Assembly (NCBI RefSeq): GCF_902706195.1 | Contig: NZ_CACSJO010000012.1 | Coordinates: 90,972-154,971, forward strand | Direction: 5' to 3' | DNA: 64,000 nucleotides | Source of the DNA: Novosphingobium sp. 18050 | GTDB lineage: Bacteria > Pseudomonadota > Alphaproteobacteria > Sphingomonadales > Sphingomonadaceae | Shown: piece by piece, positions 39,306 through 47,910 of the stretch | How positions within the stretch are numbered: the first letter of the stretch is position 1 | How the letters are laid out: every line of letters starts with the position of its first letter | The notes under the pieces: generated by a model | The model's database searches: none | Told to the model about the DNA's origin: nothing | The model's input: the letters and a program-made list of their open reading frames with translations, nothing else | Position numbers and translations under genes: made by a program

Positions 39306-39772
39306 TGACCACCCGTCTCATGCTCGTGGGCGAACTGGGCGACGCGGTGGGGCTGGCGACCGAGATGGTGCGTGGGTCCGCCGCGCGGATCGGCGTGGAG
39401 ACGGCAGGCCCCGCAGCCCTCGAAGCATGGGCCGAGCCGGGCGAGGAGCCGGACGGCGATGTCGTGGTGGTGGACCTTGCGGTGAACCTCAAGGACGTGC
39501 TGGCACGGCTGCGCGGTGACCGCCGCGATTTGCAGTCAGTCCCCGCTTCGGTCTCCGGGCTGGTCGGGCAGAACATCGCCGACGTCGAGCGTGAGCTGAT
39601 CCTGCAGACACTGCGCCACTGTGACGGCAACCGCAGCGCGGCCGCAGTGATGCTGGGCATTTCGGTGCGGACCATGCGCAACAAGCTGCGCAGTTTCCTG
39701 GCCGACGGGATGGCGGTGACGCCCTCGCTGGCCGGCGGCGCAGTGCGCCACGAAATCGCGGCCGGGGCCTGA
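39302..39772 (+). CDS. FlbD-like regulator lacking the AAA+ domain
   Basis: A 156-residue protein. Residues 1-75 resemble the receiver-like N-terminus of Caulobacter FlbD (LMLVGELGDAVGLATEMV and VVVVDLAVNL with Asp58), and residues 95-132 are a Fis-type HTH (VERELILQTLRHCDGNRS, then LGISVRTMRNKLRSF) of the kind at the C-terminus of NtrC-class activators. The sigma-54-interacting AAA+ ATPase domain (about 240 residues with GAFTGA) is missing and no frame remains for it. It is coupled to fliN by ATGA. It could be a repressor or architectural DNA-binding protein. Confidence 0.78.
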   Translation: MMTTRLMLVGELGDAVGLATEMVRGSAARIGVETAGPAALEAWAEPGEEPDGDVVVVDLAVNLKDVLARLRGDRRDLQSVPASVSGLVGQNIADVERELILQTLRHCDGNRSAAAVMLGISVRTMRNKLRSFLADGMAVTPSLAGGAVRHEIAAGA

Positions 39773-39851
39773 ACCTTTCATGCCTGCATGCAACCCTGAA
39801 GCGGCGCCGTGCCTTGAGCGCCTGGGCGTCGACGGGGCCTCGTCCTAAACC

Positions 39852-41975
39852 ATGGCCTCCGCCCCGAACGAACCCATGAAAGACCTGCTTTCCGGCAGGA
39901 TCGCCCCGATCCTCGCCCGGCTTGGGCCGGGGCGCGATCTGGCGCTGGCGCTGGGCGTGGGCGCGATCATCGCGATGCTCATTCTGCCGATGCCGGGTTG
40001 GCTGCTCGACATGGGGCTGGCGCTCTCGATCACTGCCTCGGTGCTGATCCTGATGACGGCGCTGTTCATCGAAAAGCCGCTCCAGCTATCCAGCTTCCCC
40101 ACGATCCTGCTGATCGTGACGATGCTGCGCCTTGGCCTGAACCTCGCCTCGACCCGCCTGATTCTGGGCCACGGGCACGAGGGGCATCAGGCGGCGGGCG
40201 GCGTGATCGCGGCCTTCGGCGAATTCCTGATGGGCGGCGAGACGGTCATCGGCCTGACCATCTTCGCGATTCTGATCGTCATCAACTTCGTGGTCATCAC
40301 CAAGGGCGCGGGCCGCATCGCCGAAGTGGCGGCGCGTTTCAGCCTCGATGCCATGCCCGGCAAGCAGATGGCGATCGACGCCGATCTCAACGCCGGCACC
40401 ATCACCGAAGTGCAGGCCCGCGAACGCCGCGCCGAGATCGAAGCGGAAAGCGGCTTCTACGGCGCGATGGACGGCGCCTCGAAGTTCGTGAAGGGCGATG
40501 CCGTCGCGGCACTGCTGATCACCGCGATCAATATCGTGGTGGGCCTGATCGTGGGCGTGGCGATCCACGGTGTGCCGTTCGGGCAGGCCTTCACCACCTA
40601 CACCCTCCTCACCGTGGGCGACGGACTGGTCAGCCAGATCCCGGCGCTGATCGTCTCGACGGCGGCGGGCCTGCTGGTGTCCAAGGGCGGCGTCGTCGGC
40701 AAGACCGGCGCGGCGCTGGGCGACCAGCTGGGCCGCTACCCCAAGGCGTTCGGCATAGCGGGCGCGCTGATGGGATCGCTGGCGCTGGTGCCCGGCCTGC
40801 CGTTCCTGCCTTTCGCGGTGTTCGGCGGCCTGTGCGGATGGCTCGCCTGGACGATGACCAAGAAGGCCGAAGGCGAGGCCGCCACCGCGCGGGTGGAACA
40901 CGCGGCCGAACAGGCCCGCCAGTCCGCCGCGCAGGCGGAGGAACCGATCTCGCGCACGCTTGCGATCGACGCGCTGCGCATCGAACTGGGCTACGGGTTG
41001 CTCCCCCTCATCAACGATGCCGTGGCCGAACCGCGCCTCGACGATCAGGTGCGTGCGCTGCGCCGCCAGATGGCGATCGACTACGGCTTCGTCCTGCCAT
41101 CGGTGCGCATCCTCGACAACATGGCGTTGCAGGCCAACGAATACGTGGTCTACGTCAAGGAAACCGAGATCGCGCGCGGCGAACTGCGCATCGGCAAACT
41201 GCTCGTCATCAATGCGGGCGGCGGCGACACGGGCCTGCGCGGCGAAGCGACCAGGGAGCCGGTTTTCCAGCTGCCCGCCCTGTGGATCGAACGCGAGATG
41301 CGGCAGGAGGCTGGCTTCCGGGGCCTGACCGTGGTCGATTGCGGCACCGTGGTGACCACCCACCTGACCGAAATCGTCAAGGACAACATCGCCGACCTGC
41401 TCTCGTACACTGAAACGCAGAAGCTGCTGGACGAGGTCCACAAGGAATCCGCCAAGCTGATCGCCGAGCTGGTCCCCTCGCGCATCTCGATTTCCGGCGT
41501 GCAGCGGGTTCTGCAGAACCTGCTGGGCGAGGGCGTCTCGATCCGCGATTTGCCCACGATCCTCGAAGGCATCGCCGAGGCCTGCGCGGTGACTTCCAAC
41601 CTCACCCAGGTAAGCGAGCATGTCCGCGCCCGCCTTGCCCGGCAGATTTCCGCGCAGCACACGCTGGACGGGACGATTCCGATCGTTTCACTGGGCCCGG
41701 TGTGGGATGAGGCCTTCGGCGAGGCGATCATCGGTCAGGGCGACGACCGGCATCTGGCGATGGCGCCCTCTCAGTTGCAGGCCTTCATCGCGGCCGTGCG
41801 CGAGACGTACGACCGCCTCGCCGGACAGGGCGAGATTCCGTGCCTCCTGACCAGCCCGGCACTGCGTCCCTTCGTGCGCTCGATCATCGAGCGCGTGCGG
41901 CCCGCCACGGTGGTCCTCTCGCAGAACGAAATCCATCCTCGCGCGCGCCTGCGCAGTCTCGGCGCGGTCAACTGA
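39852..41975 (+). CDS. flhA: flagellar export gate protein FlhA
   Basis: A 707-residue protein with about eight membrane helices in the N-terminal half (for example VVITKGAGRIAEVAARFSLDAMPGKQMAID, the FHIPEP signature, near residues 150-180) and a large cytoplasmic C-terminal domain that docks chaperone-substrate complexes. The size is normal. Start ATG 39852, 79 bases after the flbD-like gene. Confidence 0.97.
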   Translation: MASAPNEPMKDLLSGRIAPILARLGPGRDLALALGVGAIIAMLILPMPGWLLDMGLALSITASVLILMTALFIEKPLQLSSFPTILLIVTMLRLGLNLASTRLILGHGHEGHQAAGGVIAAFGEFLMGGETVIGLTIFAILIVINFVVITKGAGRIAEVAARFSLDAMPGKQMAIDADLNAGTITEVQARERRAEIEAESGFYGAMDGASKFVKGDAVAALLITAINIVVGLIVGVAIHGVPFGQAFTTYTLLTVGDGLVSQIPALIVSTAAGLLVSKGGVVGKTGAALGDQLGRYPKAFGIAGALMGSLALVPGLPFLPFAVFGGLCGWLAWTMTKKAEGEAATARVEHAAEQARQSAAQAEEPISRTLAIDALRIELGYGLLPLINDAVAEPRLDDQVRALRRQMAIDYGFVLPSVRILDNMALQANEYVVYVKETEIARGELRIGKLLVINAGGGDTGLRGEATREPVFQLPALWIEREMRQEAGFRGLTVVDCGTVVTTHLTEIVKDNIADLLSYTETQKLLDEVHKESAKLIAELVPSRISISGVQRVLQNLLGEGVSIRDLPTILEGIAEACAVTSNLTQVSEHVRARLARQISAQHTLDGTIPIVSLGPVWDEAFGEAIIGQGDDRHLAMAPSQLQAFIAAVRETYDRLAGQGEIPCLLTSPALRPFVRSIIERVRPATVVLSQNEIHPRARLRSLGAVN

Positions 41976-42062
41976 CGGGCCTGCCTTCGCGTCAACCTGC
42001 CCTGACGGGGATCGACGCTGAATGACACATTCTCGAACAGCAAGACCGCCCCGCGCGACCAC

Positions 42063-43457
42063 ATGGAGGCCGATCGCTCTATGATAGACTTGATGGCCGT
42101 TCCCGCGATCTCCCTTTCCCCGATCAAGACGCTCGCGGCAGCCGAAGCGGTGCCCCCGCGCGCGGCAGCTGGCGGCGAGGGGTCAGCGGAAGGCTCTTTC
42201 GGTGCCGCACTGGAAAATGCCGCTAAGGTGGCCCTGCAGACCACCACTTCTGGCCAAGCCCGAACTACGGCCCCCACGCCTGCACCGAAGCATGCGCCAG
42301 CCGACGAGACGGCTCTTCCTGCGCCCGTTGTTGACATGCCCAGCCCTGCGCCGTCGCTGACAGCCCCCAGCCCCGTAGCGCCGGAAAATGTTCCCAATCC
42401 GTCCCAGCCGGTCCCCGCTGATGAGGCAGCGGCAAAGCCTCAACCTCACGTGCCACCGCTGCCCCAAAGCACTGCAGAGGTCGCCATTGCCGCGCCCAAA
42501 GCTCCCGTGACTGCATCCGAGGCACCGGAGGATACCGAAATCCAGGAGCCTCGCCGCGCTAAGCACGAGGATGCCCCCGTCCTCATGCCCCTCCCGACCG
42601 GACTCCAGGATACCCCTCAGCCTGCGACCACGCCCGCCGTGCCGCCGCAGCCGCTTGCGTCTCCGGCAGCGTCTCCGGCGGCGACTTCGGCCCCCACACC
42701 GGCCGGATCTGAAGTTGCTCCGACCATCACCGCCACGCCGCATGAGACAGCGGCCAAACCGGCGGAACACGCCGCCCCGGATCAGGCCGCACGCACCCAC
42801 GCGGCGCCTGAAACGGCGACCACTCGCACCCATGGCGACACACCCGCCCCCGCAGACGGCGGACCGGCTAATACCTCTCCCACGCCCGAGGCCCGCGTCT
42901 CCGCCCCGCTATTTTCCCAGACGCTGGAAACCGTGAACACCCGCCATGCCGCGCTTCCCTACGCCCCCGCGCAGGCAGAGATGACCAGCGCCACCGTCGC
43001 CCTACGCGAGGGCCGCTTCGGCGCGGACGTGGGTGTCAGCATCGCCCGGGCTCTCGGCGGCGGGCAGGACGACACCCAGGATGGCGGGGCACGCGACCTT
43101 CTGATCCGCATCGACCCACGCCACATGGGCCGCATCGACGTGCGCATGTCGTTCGACAACGACGGCGTCCTGCGGGCGGTGGTTTCGACGGACAGCCCCG
43201 CCACGCTCGACATGCTGCGCCGCGAGAGCGCCGACCTTAGCCGCGCGCTAACGGACGCCGGCGTGCGCTCGGACCCGCAATCGCTGCGCTTCGACAGCAG
43301 CGCCGGCGGCGGTTCAGGCGGCCAGTCCCGGCAAGGCCAGCGTACGCAGGCACAGGCCCCCGATTATGGCGGCGCCTCCGATTTTGCCGGTAGCGGCGAT
43401 GAAATTCCCATCCACAGGTCGCTGCGGGGCAGCGGCCATGTCGATCTCATGGCATAA
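42063..43457 (+). CDS. fliK: flagellar hook-length control protein FliK
   Basis: A 464-residue protein. The N-terminal two-thirds is Pro/Ala/Thr-rich low-complexity sequence acting as the length ruler; the C-terminal domain contains LLIRIDPRHMGRIDVRMSFDNDGVLRAVV and TLDMLRRESADLSRALTDAG, the FliK catalytic/switch domain (LxPxxLGxVxVxL-like). The start may be ATG 42063 or ATG 42081. flgD follows after 12 bases. Confidence 0.88.
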   Translation: MEADRSMIDLMAVPAISLSPIKTLAAAEAVPPRAAAGGEGSAEGSFGAALENAAKVALQTTTSGQARTTAPTPAPKHAPADETALPAPVVDMPSPAPSLTAPSPVAPENVPNPSQPVPADEAAAKPQPHVPPLPQSTAEVAIAAPKAPVTASEAPEDTEIQEPRRAKHEDAPVLMPLPTGLQDTPQPATTPAVPPQPLASPAASPAATSAPTPAGSEVAPTITATPHETAAKPAEHAAPDQAARTHAAPETATTRTHGDTPAPADGGPANTSPTPEARVSAPLFSQTLETVNTRHAALPYAPAQAEMTSATVALREGRFGADVGVSIARALGGGQDDTQDGGARDLLIRIDPRHMGRIDVRMSFDNDGVLRAVVSTDSPATLDMLRRESADLSRALTDAGVRSDPQSLRFDSSAGGGSGGQSRQGQRTQAQAPDYGGASDFAGSGDEIPIHRSLRGSGHVDLMA

Positions 43458-43469
43458 GGCAGCGCGAAC

Positions 43470-44144
43470 ATGACGACGGTTACCGACACCGCCTCGACCA
43501 AGAGCACGACGAGTGCGACCACCGCCGCGTCGACTTCGGGCCTGCTGACGGACTACAACCTGTTCCTCAAGCTGCTGACAACGCAGATGACGAACCAGGA
43601 CCCGCTCGATCCGATGGACACCTCGGAATATACTGCCCAGCTGGTCCAGTATTCACAGGTGGAACAGTCGATCCAGCAGACCGGCGCGCTCGGCAATATC
43701 CTCAGCCAGCTTCTCTCGCAGCAGATGGCGCAGGCATCGAGCTACATCGGCCGCGAGGCACGCTTCGATTCGCCCGTGGCGGGCCTCGATACCAACACCC
43801 CCGCGCGCTGGACCTACTACGTCAACGGCACGCCCGGTTCGATCACAGCGACCGTCAAGGATTCGCTGGGCGCCACCGTAGCCACCGTCAACCTCGATCC
43901 CGAGGCGCAGGGCTCCTACGAATGGGATGGCACCATGACGGACGGCAGCAAGGCACCGGCAGGCGCCTATACCCTGTCGATCGACGCGAAGGATGCGAGC
44001 GGGTCGAGCCTCGACACTACGATCAATTCGATCGGCGTGGTCAACGACGTGGTGACCGACGGCACCGACATCATGCTGGGTGTGAACGGTATCCGCCTGT
44101 CCGCTTCCGGCCTCGTCGCGCTGGCGGCCCCGAAGGCGGACTGA
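43470..44144 (+). CDS. flgD: flagellar hook-capping protein FlgD
   Basis: A 224-residue hook scaffold. The FlgD start FLKLLTTQMTNQDPLDPMDTSEYTAQLVQYSQVEQ is complete (family signature), followed by the Ig-like FlgD domain with GSYEWDGTMTDGSKAPAGAYT. It caps the growing hook and is removed when the hook is finished. It is the last gene of the flagellar locus. Confidence 0.94.
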   Translation: MTTVTDTASTKSTTSATTAASTSGLLTDYNLFLKLLTTQMTNQDPLDPMDTSEYTAQLVQYSQVEQSIQQTGALGNILSQLLSQQMAQASSYIGREARFDSPVAGLDTNTPARWTYYVNGTPGSITATVKDSLGATVATVNLDPEAQGSYEWDGTMTDGSKAPAGAYTLSIDAKDASGSSLDTTINSIGVVNDVVTDGTDIMLGVNGIRLSASGLVALAAPKAD

Positions 44145-44207
44145 GCGTACGGAGCGGGGCCCAGTCGCACCCCGCTATCCCAGCCGAACCTGTCGCAAGC
44201 TCCGCAG

Positions 44208-44552
44208 CTATCCCCGGCCGAGTGCTTCGGTGGCTTCGCAGTCGGCCTGCCCATTGTCCTGCAACAACTGGGCGGGCTGCAGCGCGGTATCCAGCCTGGT
44301 ACAGCCGGGCAGACGCTCAGGCAGGGCCAGGACCATCAGGCAGTCGGCAATGGAAGGATCGCCGGCCGGGCCGATCAGGTCCTCGACCTCGTCCTGGCTC
44401 AGGTCGGCCTGGCTGAGGCAGCGCAAAGCCGCCGCCTGCCAGAGCTGGGCCGCGGAATCGACCCGCAGCCTGAGTGAAAACCAGTATTCCTGCTGCGCCC
44501 CGGAGGCTTGGACATTCCCGCTGCCCAGGCCCCAACATGAATTTTCCGCCAT
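44208..44552 (-). CDS. hypothetical protein, 114 residues
   Basis: A cytoplasmic helical protein with normal codon use and no recognisable family; the core (AQLWQAAALRCLSQADLSQDEVEDLIGP, DPSIADCLMVLALPERLPGC) looks like a conserved small protein of sphingomonads, though this is from memory. Three cysteines are spread along it. The start is ATG 44552 with GAGAG before it. It converges with flgD. Confidence 0.55.
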   Translation of the reverse strand: MAENSCWGLGSGNVQASGAQQEYWFSLRLRVDSAAQLWQAAALRCLSQADLSQDEVEDLIGPAGDPSIADCLMVLALPERLPGCTRLDTALQPAQLLQDNGQADCEATEALGRG

Positions 44553-44751
44553 CGCGCTCTCAAAGTACTTCAGACCGAATCGCTACAGTCCGTGCCCCCG
44601 GACCCGAGAGGTGAAATCGCCCTCGCATCGCCAAATGATGAACCGAAAATTCAGCAGTCGACCGACTGTTTCTCTCTATACGACCCCCGCGCATAAAAAA
44701 GCGGGGCCACGAAACAATGCGTTGATAACGAATGCGTCCGTCGCAGGACCG

Positions 44752-46236
44752 TTACCCTGCGCCCGCCAGCCGGCGCGCCACCAGCACCATCGCCCAGGTA
44801 TCGCGCATGCAGTAGGCTTTCAGCGCTTCCTCCAGCGCCCAGCGGCGTTCAAGCGTGGTTCCGGGGTCGACGGCCTCCAGGAAGCTGTCTTGCGCCATGC
44901 CGCCGTCCTTCACCTCCAGACTGGCGTAATCCAGGTCGGCGATCGTCGGGAGCAGGGCCTTGATCGACCACGAACCGCGCTGGTCGCGGTGATACCAGTG
45001 CTTGCGGGCGACCGGCAGCAGATCGACGGTACGCTCGGCCATGGCCAGCAGGGCGGCACCGTGTTTCGGCACGTGCGCGGCCAGGGCCCGCAGTACCCCG
45101 CGCTCGAACCCGGCATTATAGGCGATCACCGTGGCGCCTGCCGGGATCGCATCGACCAGCGCCTGCGCACAGGGTCCGCGCGGGTCGGAGCCGTCGCATT
45201 GCAGGAATTCGTGATGGGTGATCGTGCCGTCCGCCTGTTCCAGATGCAGCGAGAACTGGAAGGGAACCTGCTGATAGGGCCGCATCCCCAGCCAGCGCGG
45301 CACGGCTGCAGAGATCGTCTCGAAATCGAGCCAGGCGCGGGGGTACGACCATTCGGCCATAGCTGCGCGCGCGCCCTCGCCGTCGTGGAACGGGATTCCG
45401 GTTCGGGTGGCGGCGACGATCATCGCCTCGCGCGGCTTGGTCATGGTCATCTCGTCGAGGTCGAGAAGGTCGGTCACGCCCTGCCGGGCCCATTTCTTCC
45501 AGGCACCGTTTGGCAGCACTGTGACCGGCCACTCCGGCCCCGGCGGAAGACCACGTGAACAGTAGGCGGTGAACTCGCAGGCGAAAGGGTCGGCGCAGTG
45601 CGGCCCCGGTTCGCGCACCGGCTCCTCACCGGCGAGCACCGCGCGGGCCTGCTCGACCAGTGCGGGGCGCGCCGCCGCGATCTTGCGCGCGGGGCCAAGC
45701 AGGTCATCGTCGGCGAACAGGCCAGCATAATCGCCTTCCCGCTCCAGCACGAAGCCGGTGTCGATATGCCGCACCGCTGCGCCGTCGATGCGCAGCCCGG
45801 CGCCTTCCATAACCCATACCTGCGTGGCGATATCGCCAAGGTGATAGTCCTTCGCCCGCGCAGAACTCTTCACTTCGGCCAGCGTCCAGCCGCCGTCCTT
45901 TGCCGTGCGTTCGAGGATGTCGGCGCGGATCAGCACGCTGCCGTGCTGGAAGGTCGCCTCGAACAGCGGTCCGGGATGCCCCTCGCCGATCAGCCGCGCG
46001 GTTTCGGCCAGGGCGGCGGACAAGTCCGGCTCAGCCTCGATCATCCTGCCTTCGGGGTGGAGCGAACAGGCCACTTCTCCCACGAAATGCCCAGCATCGA
46101 AGCGAGCCTGCGCGCCATCGTCGTATTGCGCGGCTTCGGGCCGATGAACGCCCAGCCAGAGGCGCTTGGGACATTGTTCGAAGGCGGTGATGCGGGATTT
46201 GGAGAGGCCGTGGGGACGGAGGGTAGCGCTTGTCAT
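44752..46236 (-). CDS. Cas4-like/DUF2779 predicted Fe-S nuclease
   Basis: A 494-residue protein. The N-terminal half resembles Cas4/AddB-type PD-(D/E)XK nucleases: first cysteine in SRITAFEQCPKRLWL (Cys22), the catalytic RADILER...LAEVKSS region, and three cysteines in HCADPFACEFTAYC (C-x5-C-x5-C), the set expected to hold a 4Fe-4S cluster. The C-terminal half is DUF2779 with RNase H-like DEDD motifs (AWLDFETI, VIAYNAGFE). The frame opens at 46326; ATG 46236 starts at MTSATLRPHG. It is not next to a CRISPR array. Role in DNA repair or RNA processing is inferred. Confidence 0.75.
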   Translation of the reverse strand: MTSATLRPHGLSKSRITAFEQCPKRLWLGVHRPEAAQYDDGAQARFDAGHFVGEVACSLHPEGRMIEAEPDLSAALAETARLIGEGHPGPLFEATFQHGSVLIRADILERTAKDGGWTLAEVKSSARAKDYHLGDIATQVWVMEGAGLRIDGAAVRHIDTGFVLEREGDYAGLFADDDLLGPARKIAAARPALVEQARAVLAGEEPVREPGPHCADPFACEFTAYCSRGLPPGPEWPVTVLPNGAWKKWARQGVTDLLDLDEMTMTKPREAMIVAATRTGIPFHDGEGARAAMAEWSYPRAWLDFETISAAVPRWLGMRPYQQVPFQFSLHLEQADGTITHHEFLQCDGSDPRGPCAQALVDAIPAGATVIAYNAGFERGVLRALAAHVPKHGAALLAMAERTVDLLPVARKHWYHRDQRGSWSIKALLPTIADLDYASLEVKDGGMAQDSFLEAVDPGTTLERRWALEEALKAYCMRDTWAMVLVARRLAGAG

Positions 46237-46610
46237 GGTATTTGCCTGAATTGGCGGCGCGTCATTTTCGGTCGCCCGTCCTTCTGCCCGGCATATCGGG
46301 CCAAGCTGGTATGATGCGCAAGGCAAATCCCGCAGCGGCGCGTCCGCCGCGAAGCGCTACGGCGCAAACGTCATAAATTGTTGCGCAAGTTCAGAGCGGT
46401 GGCGGCACCGCCGTCGTGCTTGGCCTTAGCCAGCCCAGCATCAGCCGTTCGCTGGCGCGGCATGACCCGCACCCTATCCCGGCGACGAACTGGTCGACCA
46501 CGGGCAGGCAGGCGCTGCGGCCCAAAAGCGCTCATGCAAGGCCTCGCCAATCCCTGCGGAGCCGGTTAGGGGAGTGCCCGGATCGACAACGCAACGAGGG
46601 GGCCTGAGCC
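46237..46610. other. 374-bp gap with a possible HTH-gene remnant
   Basis: In one plus frame between about 46380 and 46490 the translation reads AVVLGLSQPSISRSLARHDP, which matches the second-helix region of LysR-type HTHs, but no full gene surrounds it; the flanking frame turns into Arg/Gly-rich sequence. It is probably the remains of a decayed regulator or chance. The rest contains no supported gene. Confidence 0.35.
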
Positions 46611-47867
46611 GTGAACGTCTACCGCCAGAACGCGCGTGTGCTCACCGCCAGCCTCGTGGGCACCGCAGTCGAGTTCTATGACTTCTACATCTACGCGACC
46701 GCTGCGGCGCTGGTCTTCGGGCCACTGTTCTTCCCGGCCGATTCCATCACCGTCCAGCATCTGGCTGCCTATGCCAGCTTCGCCATCGCCTTCATCGCCC
46801 GCCCCGTGGGTGCGGCCCTGTTCGGCCACTTCGGCGACCGCGTGGGCCGCAAGTCGACGCTGGTCGCCTCGCTGCTGCTGATGGGCGGCGCGACCGTGCT
46901 GATCGGTTTCCTGCCGACTTACCAGCAGGTGGGCTGGCTGGCTCCGCTACTGCTGTGCACGATGCGCTTTGCACAGGGGCTTGGCCTTGGCGGCGAGTGG
47001 GGCGGAGCGGCGCTGCTGGCAGTCGAGAATGCACCGCCGGGTTATGCGGCCCGCTTCGGCATGTTCCCGCAGTTGGGCGCTCCGGTCGGCTTCCTGGCCG
47101 CCAACGGGTTGTTCCTCATCATCAGCGCGACGCTCAGCGAAGAGGATTTCGCAAGCTGGGGCTGGCGCATCCCCTTCCTGCTCAGTTCGGTGCTGGTCGG
47201 CCTGGGCCTGTGGATCCGTTTCCGTCTGGGCGAGACCGCGACTTTCGTCGCGGCCGCCGATGATAACCACCACCGCTCCATCCCCGTGGTCGAGCTTTTC
47301 CGCACGCACCTGCGCGAAACCGTGGCCGGCACTTTCGCGGTCATCGCCTGTTTCGCGATCTACTACCTCGCGACCACTTTCGCGCTGGGCTACGGGACCG
47401 GCACGCTGGGGTACGACCGGCAGACCTTCCTGGGCGTCCAGCTTTTCGCCATCCTGTTCATGGCGGTGGGCATCCTGATCTCGGGCTATGCGGCGGATCG
47501 CCGCAGTTCGCGCAGCGTGCTCATCGTCGGGTGTTTCTGCGCGATTGTCGTCGGCGTGATCATGGGGCTGATGTTCGCGGCCGGATCGCTTTGGATGATC
47601 GGCGCGTTCCTGTGCCTTGCGCTGTTCACGATGGGGCTGGTCTACGGCCCGCTCGCCGAACTGCTGCCCCGCCTGTTCGAGCCGCGCGTGCGCTACACCG
47701 GGGCTTCGATCGCCTTCAACGTGGGCGGCATCTTCGGCGGCGGCTTCGCGCCTGCCATCGCACAGGGACTGGCAGACAGCGGCGGCGTGCTGTTCGTGGG
47801 GCTCTATATCTCGGGCGCGGCGCTGCTGAGTCTGTTCGGCCTGCTCTCGATCAGCGCGAAACGCTGA
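46611..47867 (+). CDS. MHS-family metabolite:proton symporter (MFS)
   Basis: A 418-residue, twelve-helix major facilitator. The MHS (metabolite:H+ symporter) signature is present: GTAVEFYDFYIYATAAALVFG at the N-terminus, GDRVGRKSTL in loop 2-3 and RFAQGLGLGGEWGGA. Substrates in the family include citrate, alpha-ketoglutarate, proline-betaine and shikimate; not assigned here. The start is GTG 46611 with a Gly-rich ribosome site. It converges with the bcs operon. Confidence 0.85.
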   Translation: MNVYRQNARVLTASLVGTAVEFYDFYIYATAAALVFGPLFFPADSITVQHLAAYASFAIAFIARPVGAALFGHFGDRVGRKSTLVASLLLMGGATVLIGFLPTYQQVGWLAPLLLCTMRFAQGLGLGGEWGGAALLAVENAPPGYAARFGMFPQLGAPVGFLAANGLFLIISATLSEEDFASWGWRIPFLLSSVLVGLGLWIRFRLGETATFVAAADDNHHRSIPVVELFRTHLRETVAGTFAVIACFAIYYLATTFALGYGTGTLGYDRQTFLGVQLFAILFMAVGILISGYAADRRSSRSVLIVGCFCAIVVGVIMGLMFAAGSLWMIGAFLCLALFTMGLVYGPLAELLPRLFEPRVRYTGASIAFNVGGIFGGGFAPAIAQGLADSGGVLFVGLYISGAALLSLFGLLSISAKR

Positions 47868-47877
47868 CCAAAAATCT

Positions 47878-47900
47878 CTCCCCGAGACAGGCTCGGGGAG
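47878..47900 (-). terminator. terminator of the bcs operon
   Basis: Perfect 9-bp arms CTCCCCGAG/CTCGGGGAG around five bases. Read on the minus strand the hairpin is followed by AGATTTTTGG, giving a Rho-independent terminator ten bases past the bcsZ stop. It may also slow transcription from the MFS gene. Confidence 0.75.
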
Positions 47901-47910
47901 GAATTCGTTT

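Noticed and set aside
40086..41660. A 524-codon minus-strand frame opposite flhA
   Set aside because: Low-complexity His/Gln/Arg-rich translation and full overlap with the recognised flhA gene.
44151..44176. Hairpin after flgD as a terminator
   Set aside because: Seven-base arms with a ten-base loop and no U-tract; too weak to list as a terminator.
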